Translations under genes and position numbers: made by a program | Shown here: positions 24,467 to 33,836 of the stretch, piece after piece | How the letters are laid out: every line of letters starts with the position of its first letter | How positions within the stretch are numbered: the stretch's first letter is position 1 | Source: Mucilaginibacter agri | GTDB lineage: Bacteria > Bacteroidota > Bacteroidia > Sphingobacteriales > Sphingobacteriaceae | Assembly (NCBI RefSeq): GCF_009928685.1 | Contig: NZ_WWEO01000044.1 | Coordinates: 682,001-746,000 of the forward strand | DNA: 64,000 nt | Direction: 5' to 3' | The notes under the pieces: generated by a model | Told to the model about the DNA's origin: nothing | What the model saw: only the letters and a program-made list of their open reading frames with translations | Database searches by the model: none

Positions 24467-26845
24467 ATGATGCTTCCGCAATTTGAAGAAAGCCCGTTCA
24501 ACATTCAACTTTCATTTCATAAGATAATTGAAGGGCTGGAAAAGATTGCCGCAAGCGAAACCAGCCCTCGAGCCGAAGAAGCCCGGAGTTTGTTAGCGCA
24601 AGTAGCTGCACATCCCGAAGTAAGAAATGGCATTAAAGATGTATCAACGTTAAAAGAGAATGAAACACTTATCAGTTTATTGGTAAGTGATCTGTTCCCC
24701 CCTGCACTTACGCTTAATGAGATCAAAGCTGTAAGTATCCCTTTCTTAAGCTTAATTTTTAACTATACGCAACGATTTCAAAACATACTAAATGCCGCCG
24801 GGCCAGGTTTCGAGATTAATATTCGGGACCTTGATCATCATCAGTTTTATGTAATGACCTGCTGTATCATCCTTAACGTGCATTACAACACGTCGCTTAA
24901 TTTCAGCAAGCCTTTGTTTTATGATATACCTACGGCAGATGGTATCACTAAACATTATCGCATTTTATATAATGTCGATTTTATGGAGATCACTCCAACA
25001 GAAAAGGCTGTTAAGCTAAGCCAGGAGGAGGTTCAGCAACTCATTGATAATTACGATAACCTCGACCTTTGGAAAGAAAAATTTCCACCCGGTAGCTGGG
25101 ACCTTAGAGGTTTCGCCCTGATGAGCCTTTATGATGCCACTACCGAGAATGCTTTATCTATTTTAAAAGGCACATTGCTTGGTTTTCAAACAGAACCCGA
25201 TCTGCACCAAACGCTTGAGTCTATATTCCAGTCAATTTTTAACATTCCGGATATACACGTAGGTTTTACTGCATTTGAGCCCGAAGAGGGTAAGTTTACC
25301 ACCACGGGCTTTATTAAAAAGTTTAAAAGCCATATGCTGCCCGAGCAGTTTGAGGACTACTGCACCAATGTGCTCCGAAGCGACTCCTATCAGCTACTGA
25401 TTAAAGACAATAGTTATTTCGCCATTTCGGATGTATCTGAAATGGTGAAAAACAACCCGGACAGTAAATTGCTGAGTTATTTTAAAGTGCAAAAGATTGA
25501 AAGCTTCGTATTAGCGCCGGTAGTTAAAAACGGCAATCTGCTGGGTATTTTAGAACTGGTATCTTGCCGGGCAAATGACTTTAATAGCGTAAATGCCAAA
25601 AAGCTCGACATTATAATGCCGTTTATTATAGATACTATTGACCGCAAGGTTGGAGAGCTGCAGAACCAGATACAGGCTATTATCCAAAACTATTACACCA
25701 CTTTACACCCCAGTGTACACTGGAAATTTAAACGCGAAGCACAAAACTTTATCATACACCATAATTCGGGGTTTGATTACGAACTGAAAGAAATTAGATT
25801 TAAAGAGGTGTATCCGCTGTATGGGCAAATAGATATTAAAGACTCTTCTATTACCCGTAACAGCAGCGTTAAGGCCGATCTGATTAACCAGTTAAAGGAG
25901 TTGGTTAACATACTGGAAAAAATGTGCCAGCGCGAGTTTATAGACGATGCAGAAGAACAATTAAATGATCTGAAAGCCTTTCTGGAAGATCTCAGCATAG
26001 ATATTAAGGCGGACACCGAACAGCATATATTAGGTTACATTAACAACTATATTTATCCAATTTTTAATCAGTTGGATAGCTTTAGCTACGATATACGCGA
26101 AATGCTGACAAAGTATTTTGATGATACCGACCAGCAAACCGGCGGCTTTTATAGCAACCGTCGAGACTATGAAAAAACACTATCTGTTATTAACGAAAAA
26201 TTAGCAAGTATACTTGATAAACGCCAGGCGGAAATTCAACAATACTTCCCTCATTATTACGAACGTTTTAAAACCGATGGTGTAGAACACAATCTCTATA
26301 TCGGTAATTCTATTACGCCAAACAAAGGTTTTAATTACAACCATTTGCAGCACCTGCGTTTATGGCAACTACAGGTATTGAGCGAAATGACTGTAGAAGA
26401 GCACTTCCTTAAAGCCGACCTGCCTTACCACTTAAATGTAACCGGCTTACTGTTGGTGTTTAGTGCACCTTTAGCCATTCGTTTCAGAATGGACGAGAAG
26501 CATTTCGACGTGGATGGGGCCTATAACATCCGGTATGAGGTTATAAAAAAACGAATTGATAAAGCCTTTATAAAAGGAACAACGGTACGCATTACCCAGC
26601 CGGGTAAAATTGTTATTGTGTACTCGAAGTACGAAGAGGAAGAGGAATACCGGAAATACATTGAACTTTTACAGGCCAAACATGTATTGGCAGCCGAAAT
26701 TGAGCAATTTGAGATTGAAGACCTGCAAGCCGTGTCGGGTTTAAAGGCACTAAGAGTGAAAGTATTAAACAATCTACCCACCGCTGGGCATTACGCTTAT
26801 TCTTACAATGATCTTTATCATCAGCTAAACGCGATAAACTCATAA
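24467..26845 (+). CDS. large cytoplasmic GAF-domain protein of unknown function
   Basis: 792 residues with no signal peptide or membrane helix. A GAF-like domain is visible at about 225-405: LHQTLESIFQSIFNIPDIHVGFTAFEPEEG, the middle of the fold, and VQKIESFVLAPVVKNGNLLGILELVS. The first 200 residues are helical, and the C-terminal 390 residues contain coiled-coil-like stretches (ELVNILEKMCQREFIDDAEEQLNDLKAFLEDL) and an alpha/beta end. There is no kinase, cyclase or HTH output domain, so it is probably a sensor or scaffold. Convergent with the 26849 gene: the stops are 3 nt apart without a terminator. Confidence 0.75.
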   Translation: MMLPQFEESPFNIQLSFHKIIEGLEKIAASETSPRAEEARSLLAQVAAHPEVRNGIKDVSTLKENETLISLLVSDLFPPALTLNEIKAVSIPFLSLIFNYTQRFQNILNAAGPGFEINIRDLDHHQFYVMTCCIILNVHYNTSLNFSKPLFYDIPTADGITKHYRILYNVDFMEITPTEKAVKLSQEEVQQLIDNYDNLDLWKEKFPPGSWDLRGFALMSLYDATTENALSILKGTLLGFQTEPDLHQTLESIFQSIFNIPDIHVGFTAFEPEEGKFTTTGFIKKFKSHMLPEQFEDYCTNVLRSDSYQLLIKDNSYFAISDVSEMVKNNPDSKLLSYFKVQKIESFVLAPVVKNGNLLGILELVSCRANDFNSVNAKKLDIIMPFIIDTIDRKVGELQNQIQAIIQNYYTTLHPSVHWKFKREAQNFIIHHNSGFDYELKEIRFKEVYPLYGQIDIKDSSITRNSSVKADLINQLKELVNILEKMCQREFIDDAEEQLNDLKAFLEDLSIDIKADTEQHILGYINNYIYPIFNQLDSFSYDIREMLTKYFDDTDQQTGGFYSNRRDYEKTLSVINEKLASILDKRQAEIQQYFPHYYERFKTDGVEHNLYIGNSITPNKGFNYNHLQHLRLWQLQVLSEMTVEEHFLKADLPYHLNVTGLLLVFSAPLAIRFRMDEKHFDVDGAYNIRYEVIKKRIDKAFIKGTTVRITQPGKIVIVYSKYEEEEEYRKYIELLQAKHVLAAEIEQFEIEDLQAVSGLKALRVKVLNNLPTAGHYAYSYNDLYHQLNAINS

Positions 26846-26848
26846 AGG

Positions 26849-29434
26849 TTAAAACCTAAACCCAGCCGATATATAAGGGTATGCGCCCTCTTTAGAAAGC
26901 CCCAACACCGCCTGAACCAATATTAACCTGGCAGGACTAAACCAAAAACCACCACCATATCCATCGTGCCATACATCCGAAGATTCTCCTGGCGACCATA
27001 CCCTACCCACATCATTAAAGGCTATTAACCCGATAGTGCCCGGCAAAACATATGATCGGATATAACCCAATCTTAATCTTAGCTCCATGTTGTTATAAGC
27101 CATGGTTTTACCTACAAAACGCCATAAATAATACCCCCTTAAGTTTTGACTGCCGCCCAGTTTCATTTGTTGAAAATATTGCGCATCGCCAATTGTAGTA
27201 CCGCCACCAATGCGAGCTGCAATAACAAATATGGAATCTCTGTCGGGATTAAAATAAGAGCTGAACTCCGTTAAAACTTGTCCATAGGTACGATCGCCGT
27301 GAATAAGGCCCTGCATACCCGTAAGCGCTGTAACCCAGTAAACACCTTTATGCGGTTCGGATTCTTTATCGCGGGTATCTAATGAGAAACTTCCTACTAA
27401 ACCCGCATAGGCGTGCGAGCCGAAAACCTTTTCGTCTGGATGTTCCTGATTATAAACGTTCAAATATCTGTCGCCATTATCATCTTCGTCGCCATCATAA
27501 AACTGGCCCAACAAGCCGCCGCTTACCTTCCACTTGCCATATGTATGTCTCAGCCTTACATCGGCACCTACATAATTATAGATACCGCGATAATAATGGA
27601 TCTTTTTATCGCCCTCATCAATAAATACCGACTCGTTACCCACTCCAAAAAAGTTGCTGCTATAATGAGGCCCTTTAGAAAGCACATTTACAATCAGATC
27701 GCTTTTGCCGGTTACCTGTTTAAATTCGCCATTATAGTTTAGCATCAACGAGCTTGTGGCAAAACCATAGTTAACCAACAGGTTTTGTTTAAAGGCATAA
27801 GGTTCTTTACGGAAGCCTTGTTTTTGATACACAAAATTACCTATAAACTGCACCCCGTAATCCTTATTGTAACTGCCATAAATTAGGGGTTGCAGAAAGT
27901 CGTATTTAAAGTTTTTACTCTCATAATTATTAACAGCAGTGTCTGTAGAGGTGCGGATACGGACCTGGTTGGATGGTGGCAGGTTGTTCTTCTGATCTGC
28001 CCTGTCATATATAACCAGGTTGTGCTTGTTGTGCACGTTGCTGTCTATTTTAAAAGTATCCTCGCCGTCGCCGCCTATCATCCGTACTTTAATAGACGAC
28101 GAATGGTCGCCCTTAACGTTAAACTCATCTTTACCATCAAATCCGTAAAGTCTTACCTCTCGCGTATCCTTTGGATCGAACGTCCGTTGATAAGTAACTT
28201 TACCTTCCTTCTCGTCCTTAAATTTATTAATGGTTACAGAAAGCTTTCCATCAGGCTGGTTTACGATCTCAAATTTCTCGCGTTTGTCAGACGCCGGCAC
28301 ATCTACATATGTAGATATAAAACGATAATATTTTAAAGCCTGTTCCTTCAACACATTACGGCGCGAAATCATTTTTTGGGTAAGATCTGCTCCGCATAGT
28401 TGATAAATGGTATCGGGCATTAACTTAATAGCATCAGTTATCAGCTTATCGTTAAGCTTGTTTTGCACGTACGCAATTGCTTCTTCCCAATCTTGCTCAT
28501 TCAAGCCGTTTAAAAAGTAACGGTCAAAGTTCCGGGCATTCAGGTTCCAACGGTTGATGGATCGGATACGCCCGTGGTAATCCTGAAATTTGGCCATCAT
28601 CAGGTGCCTCGACACTAACCAGGCAACAACGCCAGATGTGCTGTAAAAAACCTGATCACGGTCACGCGGTACGGGTTTATATACAATGCTGTCTTTATCC
28701 CCGTCTCGCTCCCAGCGCCATTGGTCTTCGTGGCGATCCCAGTCGCCCAGTAAAAAGTCGAGTAATCGCGCCCTTAATACCAGTTTCTGGTCAACGCGGT
28801 TATCGTTATCGTTTTGTAGTTTCTTTTGTGCTTTTGGTGTGTTATCCGTTTTCTCGTCACCGGGCTCCCGTTCCTCGAACAAAAAAACCTGATTGGCAAA
28901 GTCTTTCCTAAACTCGCCCAAACCGGGATCATCTGGCACATAAACAATTTGCGGGTTTGCATGCGGCACGCCAAGCGCCTGGGCGAGCGGCGGTACAATT
29001 AATGCCGAAAAAGGATGCTCTGCCGAAATCTGATCTTGTATAATGGCGGCAGCAACAGTTGGCCTCAGTGTGGCCGGTAATACCGCATCCGGATATTTTT
29101 GTATAGTACGCAAAACCCACTCCTGCCCGGTTGAATCTTTGAGCCTTAGCGATTTGGTTTGCATACCGCCGCCTTTCTGCTCAATCTTCAGGCCCCCCTT
29201 TTCGCTATTTAAATGAAATACTTTGATCTTAACCGGGGCCGACCATAAATGACGATAGTTTTCGCCAAAGAAAAACCGCTGCGATTTACCCACGCTATCA
29301 TAACCCGGTTCTATCGCCACTTTGATACTATCGCCAATTATCGGCGATTGAGCATAGGCAGAAAAGCAGATACTTATTAAAGCAATTAACAGAGATAGTT
29401 TGAGCGTATAAAGGCAGGTGTTTTTAAAATACAT
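26849..29434 (-). CDS. outer-membrane protein: kinase-like N-domain plus BamA/surface-antigen barrel
   Basis: 861 residues from ATG 29434, which gives a normal signal peptide (MYFKNTCLYTLKLSLLIALISICFSAYAQ); ATGs at 29476 and 29479 are also in frame. The C-terminal third is a BamA/Omp85-type beta-barrel: GVGNESVFIDEGD, LGGSQNLRGYYLWRFVGKT, and a terminal aromatic (YPYISAGFRF). The middle of the N-terminal part reads as a divergent kinase fold: VLRTIQK (107-113), a Glu cluster EERE (187-190), GDWDRHEDQW (230-239) and PRDRDQVF (256-263), analogous to the catalytic DRH..N and metal-binding Asp of Fam20/HipA/CotH-type kinases. The barrel call is firm; the kinase reading is my inference. Confidence 0.82.
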   Translation of the reverse strand: MYFKNTCLYTLKLSLLIALISICFSAYAQSPIIGDSIKVAIEPGYDSVGKSQRFFFGENYRHLWSAPVKIKVFHLNSEKGGLKIEQKGGGMQTKSLRLKDSTGQEWVLRTIQKYPDAVLPATLRPTVAAAIIQDQISAEHPFSALIVPPLAQALGVPHANPQIVYVPDDPGLGEFRKDFANQVFLFEEREPGDEKTDNTPKAQKKLQNDNDNRVDQKLVLRARLLDFLLGDWDRHEDQWRWERDGDKDSIVYKPVPRDRDQVFYSTSGVVAWLVSRHLMMAKFQDYHGRIRSINRWNLNARNFDRYFLNGLNEQDWEEAIAYVQNKLNDKLITDAIKLMPDTIYQLCGADLTQKMISRRNVLKEQALKYYRFISTYVDVPASDKREKFEIVNQPDGKLSVTINKFKDEKEGKVTYQRTFDPKDTREVRLYGFDGKDEFNVKGDHSSSIKVRMIGGDGEDTFKIDSNVHNKHNLVIYDRADQKNNLPPSNQVRIRTSTDTAVNNYESKNFKYDFLQPLIYGSYNKDYGVQFIGNFVYQKQGFRKEPYAFKQNLLVNYGFATSSLMLNYNGEFKQVTGKSDLIVNVLSKGPHYSSNFFGVGNESVFIDEGDKKIHYYRGIYNYVGADVRLRHTYGKWKVSGGLLGQFYDGDEDDNGDRYLNVYNQEHPDEKVFGSHAYAGLVGSFSLDTRDKESEPHKGVYWVTALTGMQGLIHGDRTYGQVLTEFSSYFNPDRDSIFVIAARIGGGTTIGDAQYFQQMKLGGSQNLRGYYLWRFVGKTMAYNNMELRLRLGYIRSYVLPGTIGLIAFNDVGRVWSPGESSDVWHDGYGGGFWFSPARLILVQAVLGLSKEGAYPYISAGFRF

Positions 29435-29971
29435 AAATTGTCTTGAAGCTGATCTTTTACCACACTGATATTTCATCATAACAAAACATGTTATGGCGGC
29501 TATTTACAGTATAATTTTTGTAAAATGATTTTTCGCCGCAATTGTTCCAACTAATATCAATAAAAATCATTAAAAAGATTTGCCACCACTCAAATATCAT
29601 TTGTATCGGTAGCATGCAAATGCATCAACATACACCCGCACCTACAGCCATTATTTATTAAGAAAGTAACCTTAATAAACTTAACCATCTCTTTTGATTA
29701 GCCAAACTATTTCGCCGTTCGATATATCGTGATTTTATCGCACTTAATTGATATATAGTTATTCAACATTTCTATGACATTTTATAAATTATTGATTAAC
29801 AGTAATTTACAACACTGGCATTTAATTAGACAGATAAATTTAAAGATAGTTAGTGTAACATAAACACACTATCGGCGTCTATCTCGAATATTATTAGCCG
29901 ACCCGCTTATATCATAACTCTTATTAAAATATATAGAAGTGTCATTAGACTGTTAAAACTACCGCAAAATC

Positions 29972-30008
29972 GTAAACTAAGTTGACCAATATAGTCAACT
30001 TAGTTTAC
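29972..30008. promoter_or_regulatory. perfect 15-bp inverted repeat, probable MarR operator
   Basis: GTAAACTAAGTTGAC (29972-29986), a 7-bp spacer CAATATA, and GTCAACTTAGTTTAC (29994-30008), an exact inverted repeat. It spans the -33 TTG (29982-29984) and touches the -7 element of the 30035 promoter, so a bound protein would block RNA polymerase. A 14/15 match to one arm is at 33027-33041 before marR. Confidence 0.75.
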
Positions 30009-30013
30009 CTTTG
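29982..30013 (+). promoter_or_regulatory. Bacteroidota-type promoter of the 30035 operon
   Basis: -33 TTG (29982-29984), 21-nt spacing, -7 TACCTTTG (30006-30013, exact TAnnTTTG). Predicted transcription start about 30019, 16 nt before the ATG. Confidence 0.75.
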
Positions 30014-30034
30014 TAGCGTCAATCAGAAAGAATC

Positions 30035-30400
30035 ATGAAATCGCTCGACTTACACCAAAATGCTTTTAGCAGTTTCCCGGCAAAACTTGTTGCGCTTCGC
30101 CACAAGCTTGCATTAAGGAACCCTGTTCAATTGCATTTACCAAAGGTGAACCTGCAGTTAAATGCAGTGTCGGGCAACGCTATAAAAACCTATGTAGTTG
30201 ATGCTTTAAATGAAGGGTTAAAGCAAAATCTATTAGGTGCAGATATTAATATGGAGTTCCTGGTACTATCTATCCGTAGCTATGCACAGGCACTTGTTAG
30301 TTTAACCCGTGTTAATACTGCTAAACCACTTTCAAATGCCCAGCCGATTAAAAGCGGTTCGTCATTTTTTGATCATAACAACCACTCCTTCATAAACTAA
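30035..30400 (+). CDS. small protein of unknown function
   Basis: 121 residues, no signal peptide, no recognised domain. It starts MKSLDLHQNAFSSFPAKLVALRHKLALRNP, has an amphipathic helix (AIKTYVVDALNEGLKQNLL) and ends SFFDHNNHSFIN. It is the first gene after the operator-promoter and 18 nt upstream of the DUF5686 gene, so they form one operon. Codon use is ordinary, so I keep it as real. Function unknown. Confidence 0.6.
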   Translation: MKSLDLHQNAFSSFPAKLVALRHKLALRNPVQLHLPKVNLQLNAVSGNAIKTYVVDALNEGLKQNLLGADINMEFLVLSIRSYAQALVSLTRVNTAKPLSNAQPIKSGSSFFDHNNHSFIN

Positions 30401-30418
30401 ATCACGCTCCCAAAAACA

Positions 30419-33016
30419 ATGAAAAAGATATTAACCAAACTCCGATATAAAAGCACTTTACTGCTGCTTTTATTAATAAGTACTACCCTGTTTGCGCAGG
30501 CCCAAAACACCGTTGTACGAGGTACAGTTACCGATGCTAAAACCAAAGAAACTTTACCTTATGTTACGGTGGTATTTGCCGGCAGTACGCAAGGTATCAG
30601 CACAGATAACAATGGTAAATTCACAATCACTACCTCTAACGCTACTTATAACCAAATTAAGGTTTCATTTGTAGGTTATAAAACTGTGGTAAGAGCTATT
30701 GAGCCAGGTAAAGAGCAAACCATTAACATCGCCTTAGGTGTTGATACCCGTTTACTTGGCGAGGTAGTTGTTAAAGGTGGTAAAAAAGCTAAATACCGTA
30801 ACAAAGACAACCCGGCTGTGGAACTGATCCGCAAGGTTATTGCCCACAAAAGCCAGAACCGTTTAGAGAATTACGATTACAGCGAGTACAAACAGTACGA
30901 GCGTATGAATTTTTATCTAAGCAACCTGTCCGAAAAATTCAAAAACAAACGCCTGTTTAAAAACTATCAGTTCTTATTCCAGGAGCAGGATTCTACCCAA
31001 ATAGGTGGTAAAAACCTGTTGCCTATCTACATGGAAGAAAAGCTTTCGCAAAACTATTTCCGCAAGGCACCTTTTACCAAAAAACAAATTGTAGAGGCCA
31101 ACAAACAAGTAAAATACGATGAGAACTTTATAGACAATCAGGGACTTTCTTCTTACTTCAACCGTATATATCAGGACATTAATATCTATGATAACAACGT
31201 TTCGTTGCTTACCAACCAGATCTTAAGTCCTATTGCCGATCATTCCCCTGATTTCTATAAGTTTTTTATTACCGATACACTTAAAGACCAATCGCCTAAC
31301 TTAATTGAGTTAAGCTTTACACCCCGTAACACCAACGACCTCCTTTTTGAAGGTAAGTTGTATGTAACTATGGATGGTAACTATGCTGTAGAAAGCGCTG
31401 AGTTAACCGTTAACAAAAACATTAACTTAAACTTTGTGCGCCAGATGCAGGCAACCTTGGCATTTGATAAAAGTGCCGACGGTAAATATCACCTAAGCCA
31501 AAGCGACCTGAAAATGGACTTCGGCCTTAACAAAAACAAAGGTGGTGGTATTTATGGCGAACGTAAAGTTATACTAACCAACTTTGCCATTAACACGCCC
31601 CGTCCTAAGCAAACGTATGATGGCCCTGCCCAAGTTATAGCGCAGGCTTCAGATACCAAAGATGACCGTTACTGGATGATGAGCCGCCCGGATACTTTGC
31701 CTGCTGCCCAGGCTGCTATCTATAAAAACATCGACAGCTTACAAACCATCCCATCGTTTAAACGCACTATGGATCTGGTTACTCTGTTTGTTGCCGGTTA
31801 TAAGAACTACGGACCGTTTGAAGTTGGCCCCGTTAATACATTTTATAGTTTTAACCCGGTAGAAGGTTTTCGCCCACGTATTGGTGGCCGTACTACCCCT
31901 ACTTTCAGCAAACGTTATTACCTGGAAACTTATGGCGCTTATGGCACCAAAGACCAAAAATTCAAGTACTTTTTAAGCAGCACTTATTCGCTTAACGACA
32001 AGTCGATCTATTCTTTCCCTCAAAATTATATCAGGGCAAGTTTCCAGCATGATACCAAAATCCCTGGTCAGGAATTACAATTTGTTCAGGAAGATAATTT
32101 CTTGCTATCGTTCAAACGTGGTGATAACGACATGTGGTTGTATAATGACATCTTCCGTTTAGATTATGTGCACGAGTTTTTAAACCACTTCTCATATAAA
32201 GTAGGTTTCAAAAAATGGAATCAGAGCGCAGCAGGTTCACTGTATTTCCTTAATGGCTATGGTAGCTTACCTACTAACAGCGCGGATATTAACAGCAGCA
32301 TCAGTAACGTTAATCAGTTAAATACTACAGAGTTTTCGTTAGAATTACGCTACGCCCCTCACGAAAGATTTTATCAAGGTAAATTATATCGTATCCCTAT
32401 CATTGATAAATACCCAATCTTTACCTTACGTTACAATCAAGGCGTGAGATTTTTAGGTGGTAATTATAAATACGAGAACGTAACAGGCAATGTCAACAAA
32501 CGTTTTTACATGTCGCAGTTAGGTTATACCGATGTAACTGTTGAAGGTAACTACATATTTGGCACCGTGCCTTTCCCACTGTCAGACATTCACCATGCCA
32601 ACCAAACTTATGCTTTGCAATTGCAATCATACAACTTAATGAACTTCCTGGAGTTTGTGAGCGACCACTATGCAAGCGTTAACCTCGACCATAATTTCAA
32701 CGGCTTCTTCTTTAACAAAGTGCCGTTGCTAAAAGATTTGAAATTACGTGAGATTATTGATGTTAAAGCACTTTGGGGTGGTGTAAGACCAGAAAATAAT
32801 CCAGATAATAACCCTGCATTATTGCAATACCCGGTTAACGATCAGGGTGTGGCAACAACCCACGCGCTTAACAACGGTCCTTACATAGAGGGTAGCGTTG
32901 GTGTGGGTAATATCTTCAAGATATTAAGGCTCGATATGGTTAGGCGTTTTACTTACCTGGATAATCCGGGTGCGCCGAAATGGGGTGTGAGAGCATTAGT
33001 TAAATTTGATTTTTAA
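30419..33016 (+). CDS. DUF5686 / carboxypeptidase-regulatory-like outer-membrane protein
   Basis: 865 residues with a signal peptide (MKKILTKLRYKSTLLLLLLISTTLFAQAQ). A CarboxypepD_reg-like domain follows (VRGTVTDAKTKETLPYVTVVFAGSTQGISTDNNGKFTI), then the DUF5686 region with NPAVELIRKVIAHKSQNRLENYDYSEYKQYERM. The C-terminal half has alternating aromatic-polar strands and ends WGVRALVKFDF, as in outer-membrane barrels. It lacks a TonB plug, so it is not a classic TonB receptor. Its function is unknown; Bacteroidota genomes carry several. It is probably controlled by the operator at 29972-30008 and by the marR gene downstream. Confidence 0.85.
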   Translation: MKKILTKLRYKSTLLLLLLISTTLFAQAQNTVVRGTVTDAKTKETLPYVTVVFAGSTQGISTDNNGKFTITTSNATYNQIKVSFVGYKTVVRAIEPGKEQTINIALGVDTRLLGEVVVKGGKKAKYRNKDNPAVELIRKVIAHKSQNRLENYDYSEYKQYERMNFYLSNLSEKFKNKRLFKNYQFLFQEQDSTQIGGKNLLPIYMEEKLSQNYFRKAPFTKKQIVEANKQVKYDENFIDNQGLSSYFNRIYQDINIYDNNVSLLTNQILSPIADHSPDFYKFFITDTLKDQSPNLIELSFTPRNTNDLLFEGKLYVTMDGNYAVESAELTVNKNINLNFVRQMQATLAFDKSADGKYHLSQSDLKMDFGLNKNKGGGIYGERKVILTNFAINTPRPKQTYDGPAQVIAQASDTKDDRYWMMSRPDTLPAAQAAIYKNIDSLQTIPSFKRTMDLVTLFVAGYKNYGPFEVGPVNTFYSFNPVEGFRPRIGGRTTPTFSKRYYLETYGAYGTKDQKFKYFLSSTYSLNDKSIYSFPQNYIRASFQHDTKIPGQELQFVQEDNFLLSFKRGDNDMWLYNDIFRLDYVHEFLNHFSYKVGFKKWNQSAAGSLYFLNGYGSLPTNSADINSSISNVNQLNTTEFSLELRYAPHERFYQGKLYRIPIIDKYPIFTLRYNQGVRFLGGNYKYENVTGNVNKRFYMSQLGYTDVTVEGNYIFGTVPFPLSDIHHANQTYALQLQSYNLMNFLEFVSDHYASVNLDHNFNGFFFNKVPLLKDLKLREIIDVKALWGGVRPENNPDNNPALLQYPVNDQGVATTHALNNGPYIEGSVGVGNIFKILRLDMVRRFTYLDNPGAPKWGVRALVKFDF

Positions 33017-33026
33017 TAATAAATTC

Positions 33027-33045
33027 GTAAACTTAGTTGACTAAC
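33027..33045 (+). promoter_or_regulatory. second probable MarR binding site, before marR
   Basis: GTAAACTTAGTTGAC (33027-33041) differs at one position from the left arm at 29972. TTAGTTGACTAA (33033-33044) is itself nearly palindromic. It is 81-95 nt before the marR ATG, 11 nt after the DUF5686 stop, as expected for autoregulation. Confidence 0.65.
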
Positions 33046-33121
33046 GACCGTTTATAATATAGGGGATTAACGCAGATAAGGCATTAGCCACTCTGACTTT
33101 AAGACCAGAAAGATATTAAAT

Positions 33122-33580
33122 ATGGAAACTGCTGAAGACTCAAAGAGAATTGCTGTTAAACTTGTATACCTGCTGAAACGCTTTACCGACGAGTGGATTA
33201 GTAAACAGCTATGCTGCGGTGATCAGCCTTGTTTTAACTATTCGCACTTGCCATTATTTATGTCGATAGGCCGTACCGGCATTTCAAATAGCGTACTTGC
33301 CGAACGATTGAATGTTACTAAACAGGCCACCAGTAAGATTATTAAAGAACTGGAAAGCCTAAACATGGTAAGAAGCGAAAAAAGCCAGACAGACGCACGC
33401 TCCATGACTTTGTATTTAACCGCTGATGGCGAGAAGTTTTACCAACATGTTAAAAACCAAATCCTCAAGCTTGAGGAACAATATAAAAAACTGGTTGGAG
33501 CCAAAAATTACGAGATAGCAATTGACGTTATGCTTCAATTGATCAACTTTCACGAAAAAGGAACTTGGATGTGCCAATAA
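33122..33580 (+). CDS. MarR-family winged-helix regulator
   Basis: 152 residues, a normal MarR length. The winged helix is clear: FMSIGRTGISNSVLAERLNVTKQATSKIIKELESLNMVRSEKSQTDARSMTLYLTADGEKFY, including the DxRs wing motif. The N-terminal dimerisation helix is followed by a cysteine cluster, C31-C32-G-D-Q-P-C37, and the penultimate residue is C151. This could make it redox- or metal-sensitive like OhrR-type MarR proteins, which is inference. The repeat near 33027 and the palindrome at 29972 are the likely binding sites, making it a candidate repressor of the operon upstream and of itself. A terminator follows at 33618-33652. Confidence 0.88.
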   Translation: METAEDSKRIAVKLVYLLKRFTDEWISKQLCCGDQPCFNYSHLPLFMSIGRTGISNSVLAERLNVTKQATSKIIKELESLNMVRSEKSQTDARSMTLYLTADGEKFYQHVKNQILKLEEQYKKLVGAKNYEIAIDVMLQLINFHEKGTWMCQ

Positions 33581-33617
33581 CCGCCCCCTACATATATTAA
33601 TAAATTTTCAGTTACCG

Positions 33618-33652
33618 ATGCCGGCAGTCTTGTTTAAGCTACCGGCATTTTT
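33618..33652 (+). terminator. intrinsic terminator after marR
   Basis: ATGCCGG (33618-33624) pairs with CCGGCAT (33642-33648) followed by TTTTT. Confidence 0.7.
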
Positions 33653-33680
33653 GTAAACCATAATTTAATATTGTTTTGAC

Positions 33681-33764
33681 ATTACAGTGCGCATATTTGC
33701 ACTCACACAGCAATATTTAGTTACAAATATTATCTGATTTATAATACTGTGCGTATCTTGGCAG
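33681..33764 (+). promoter_or_regulatory. two similar promoter-like blocks before the histidine kinase gene
   Basis: ATTACAGTGCGCATATTTGCAC (positions 33681-33702) and AATACTGTGCGTATCTTGGCAG (33743-33764) resemble each other, each ending in a -7-like element (CATATTTG, GTATCTTG). TTG at 33677-33679 could be a -33 for the first. They may be tandem promoters or a duplicated regulatory site for the redox-linked operon at 33837. Confidence 0.35.
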
Positions 33765-33836
33765 TATCTACGCAACTGACATTTTTCTACCACCTAATAC
33801 CGTCTTTGGTATTTACAACTTATAAAACATCTTGTT

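Larger units (their letters stand above)
29435..30034. other. intergenic region holding the 30035 promoter/operator
   Basis: 600 bp between divergent genes. Apart from the operator and promoter at 29972-30013 I see no gene. It is strongly AT-rich, with no RNA recognised. Confidence 0.4.

Noticed and set aside
29435..29479. Longer N-terminus of the kinase-like/BamA protein
   Set aside because: Fifteen charged residues before the signal peptide are unlikely; the ATG at 29434 gives a compact signal. Still possible.
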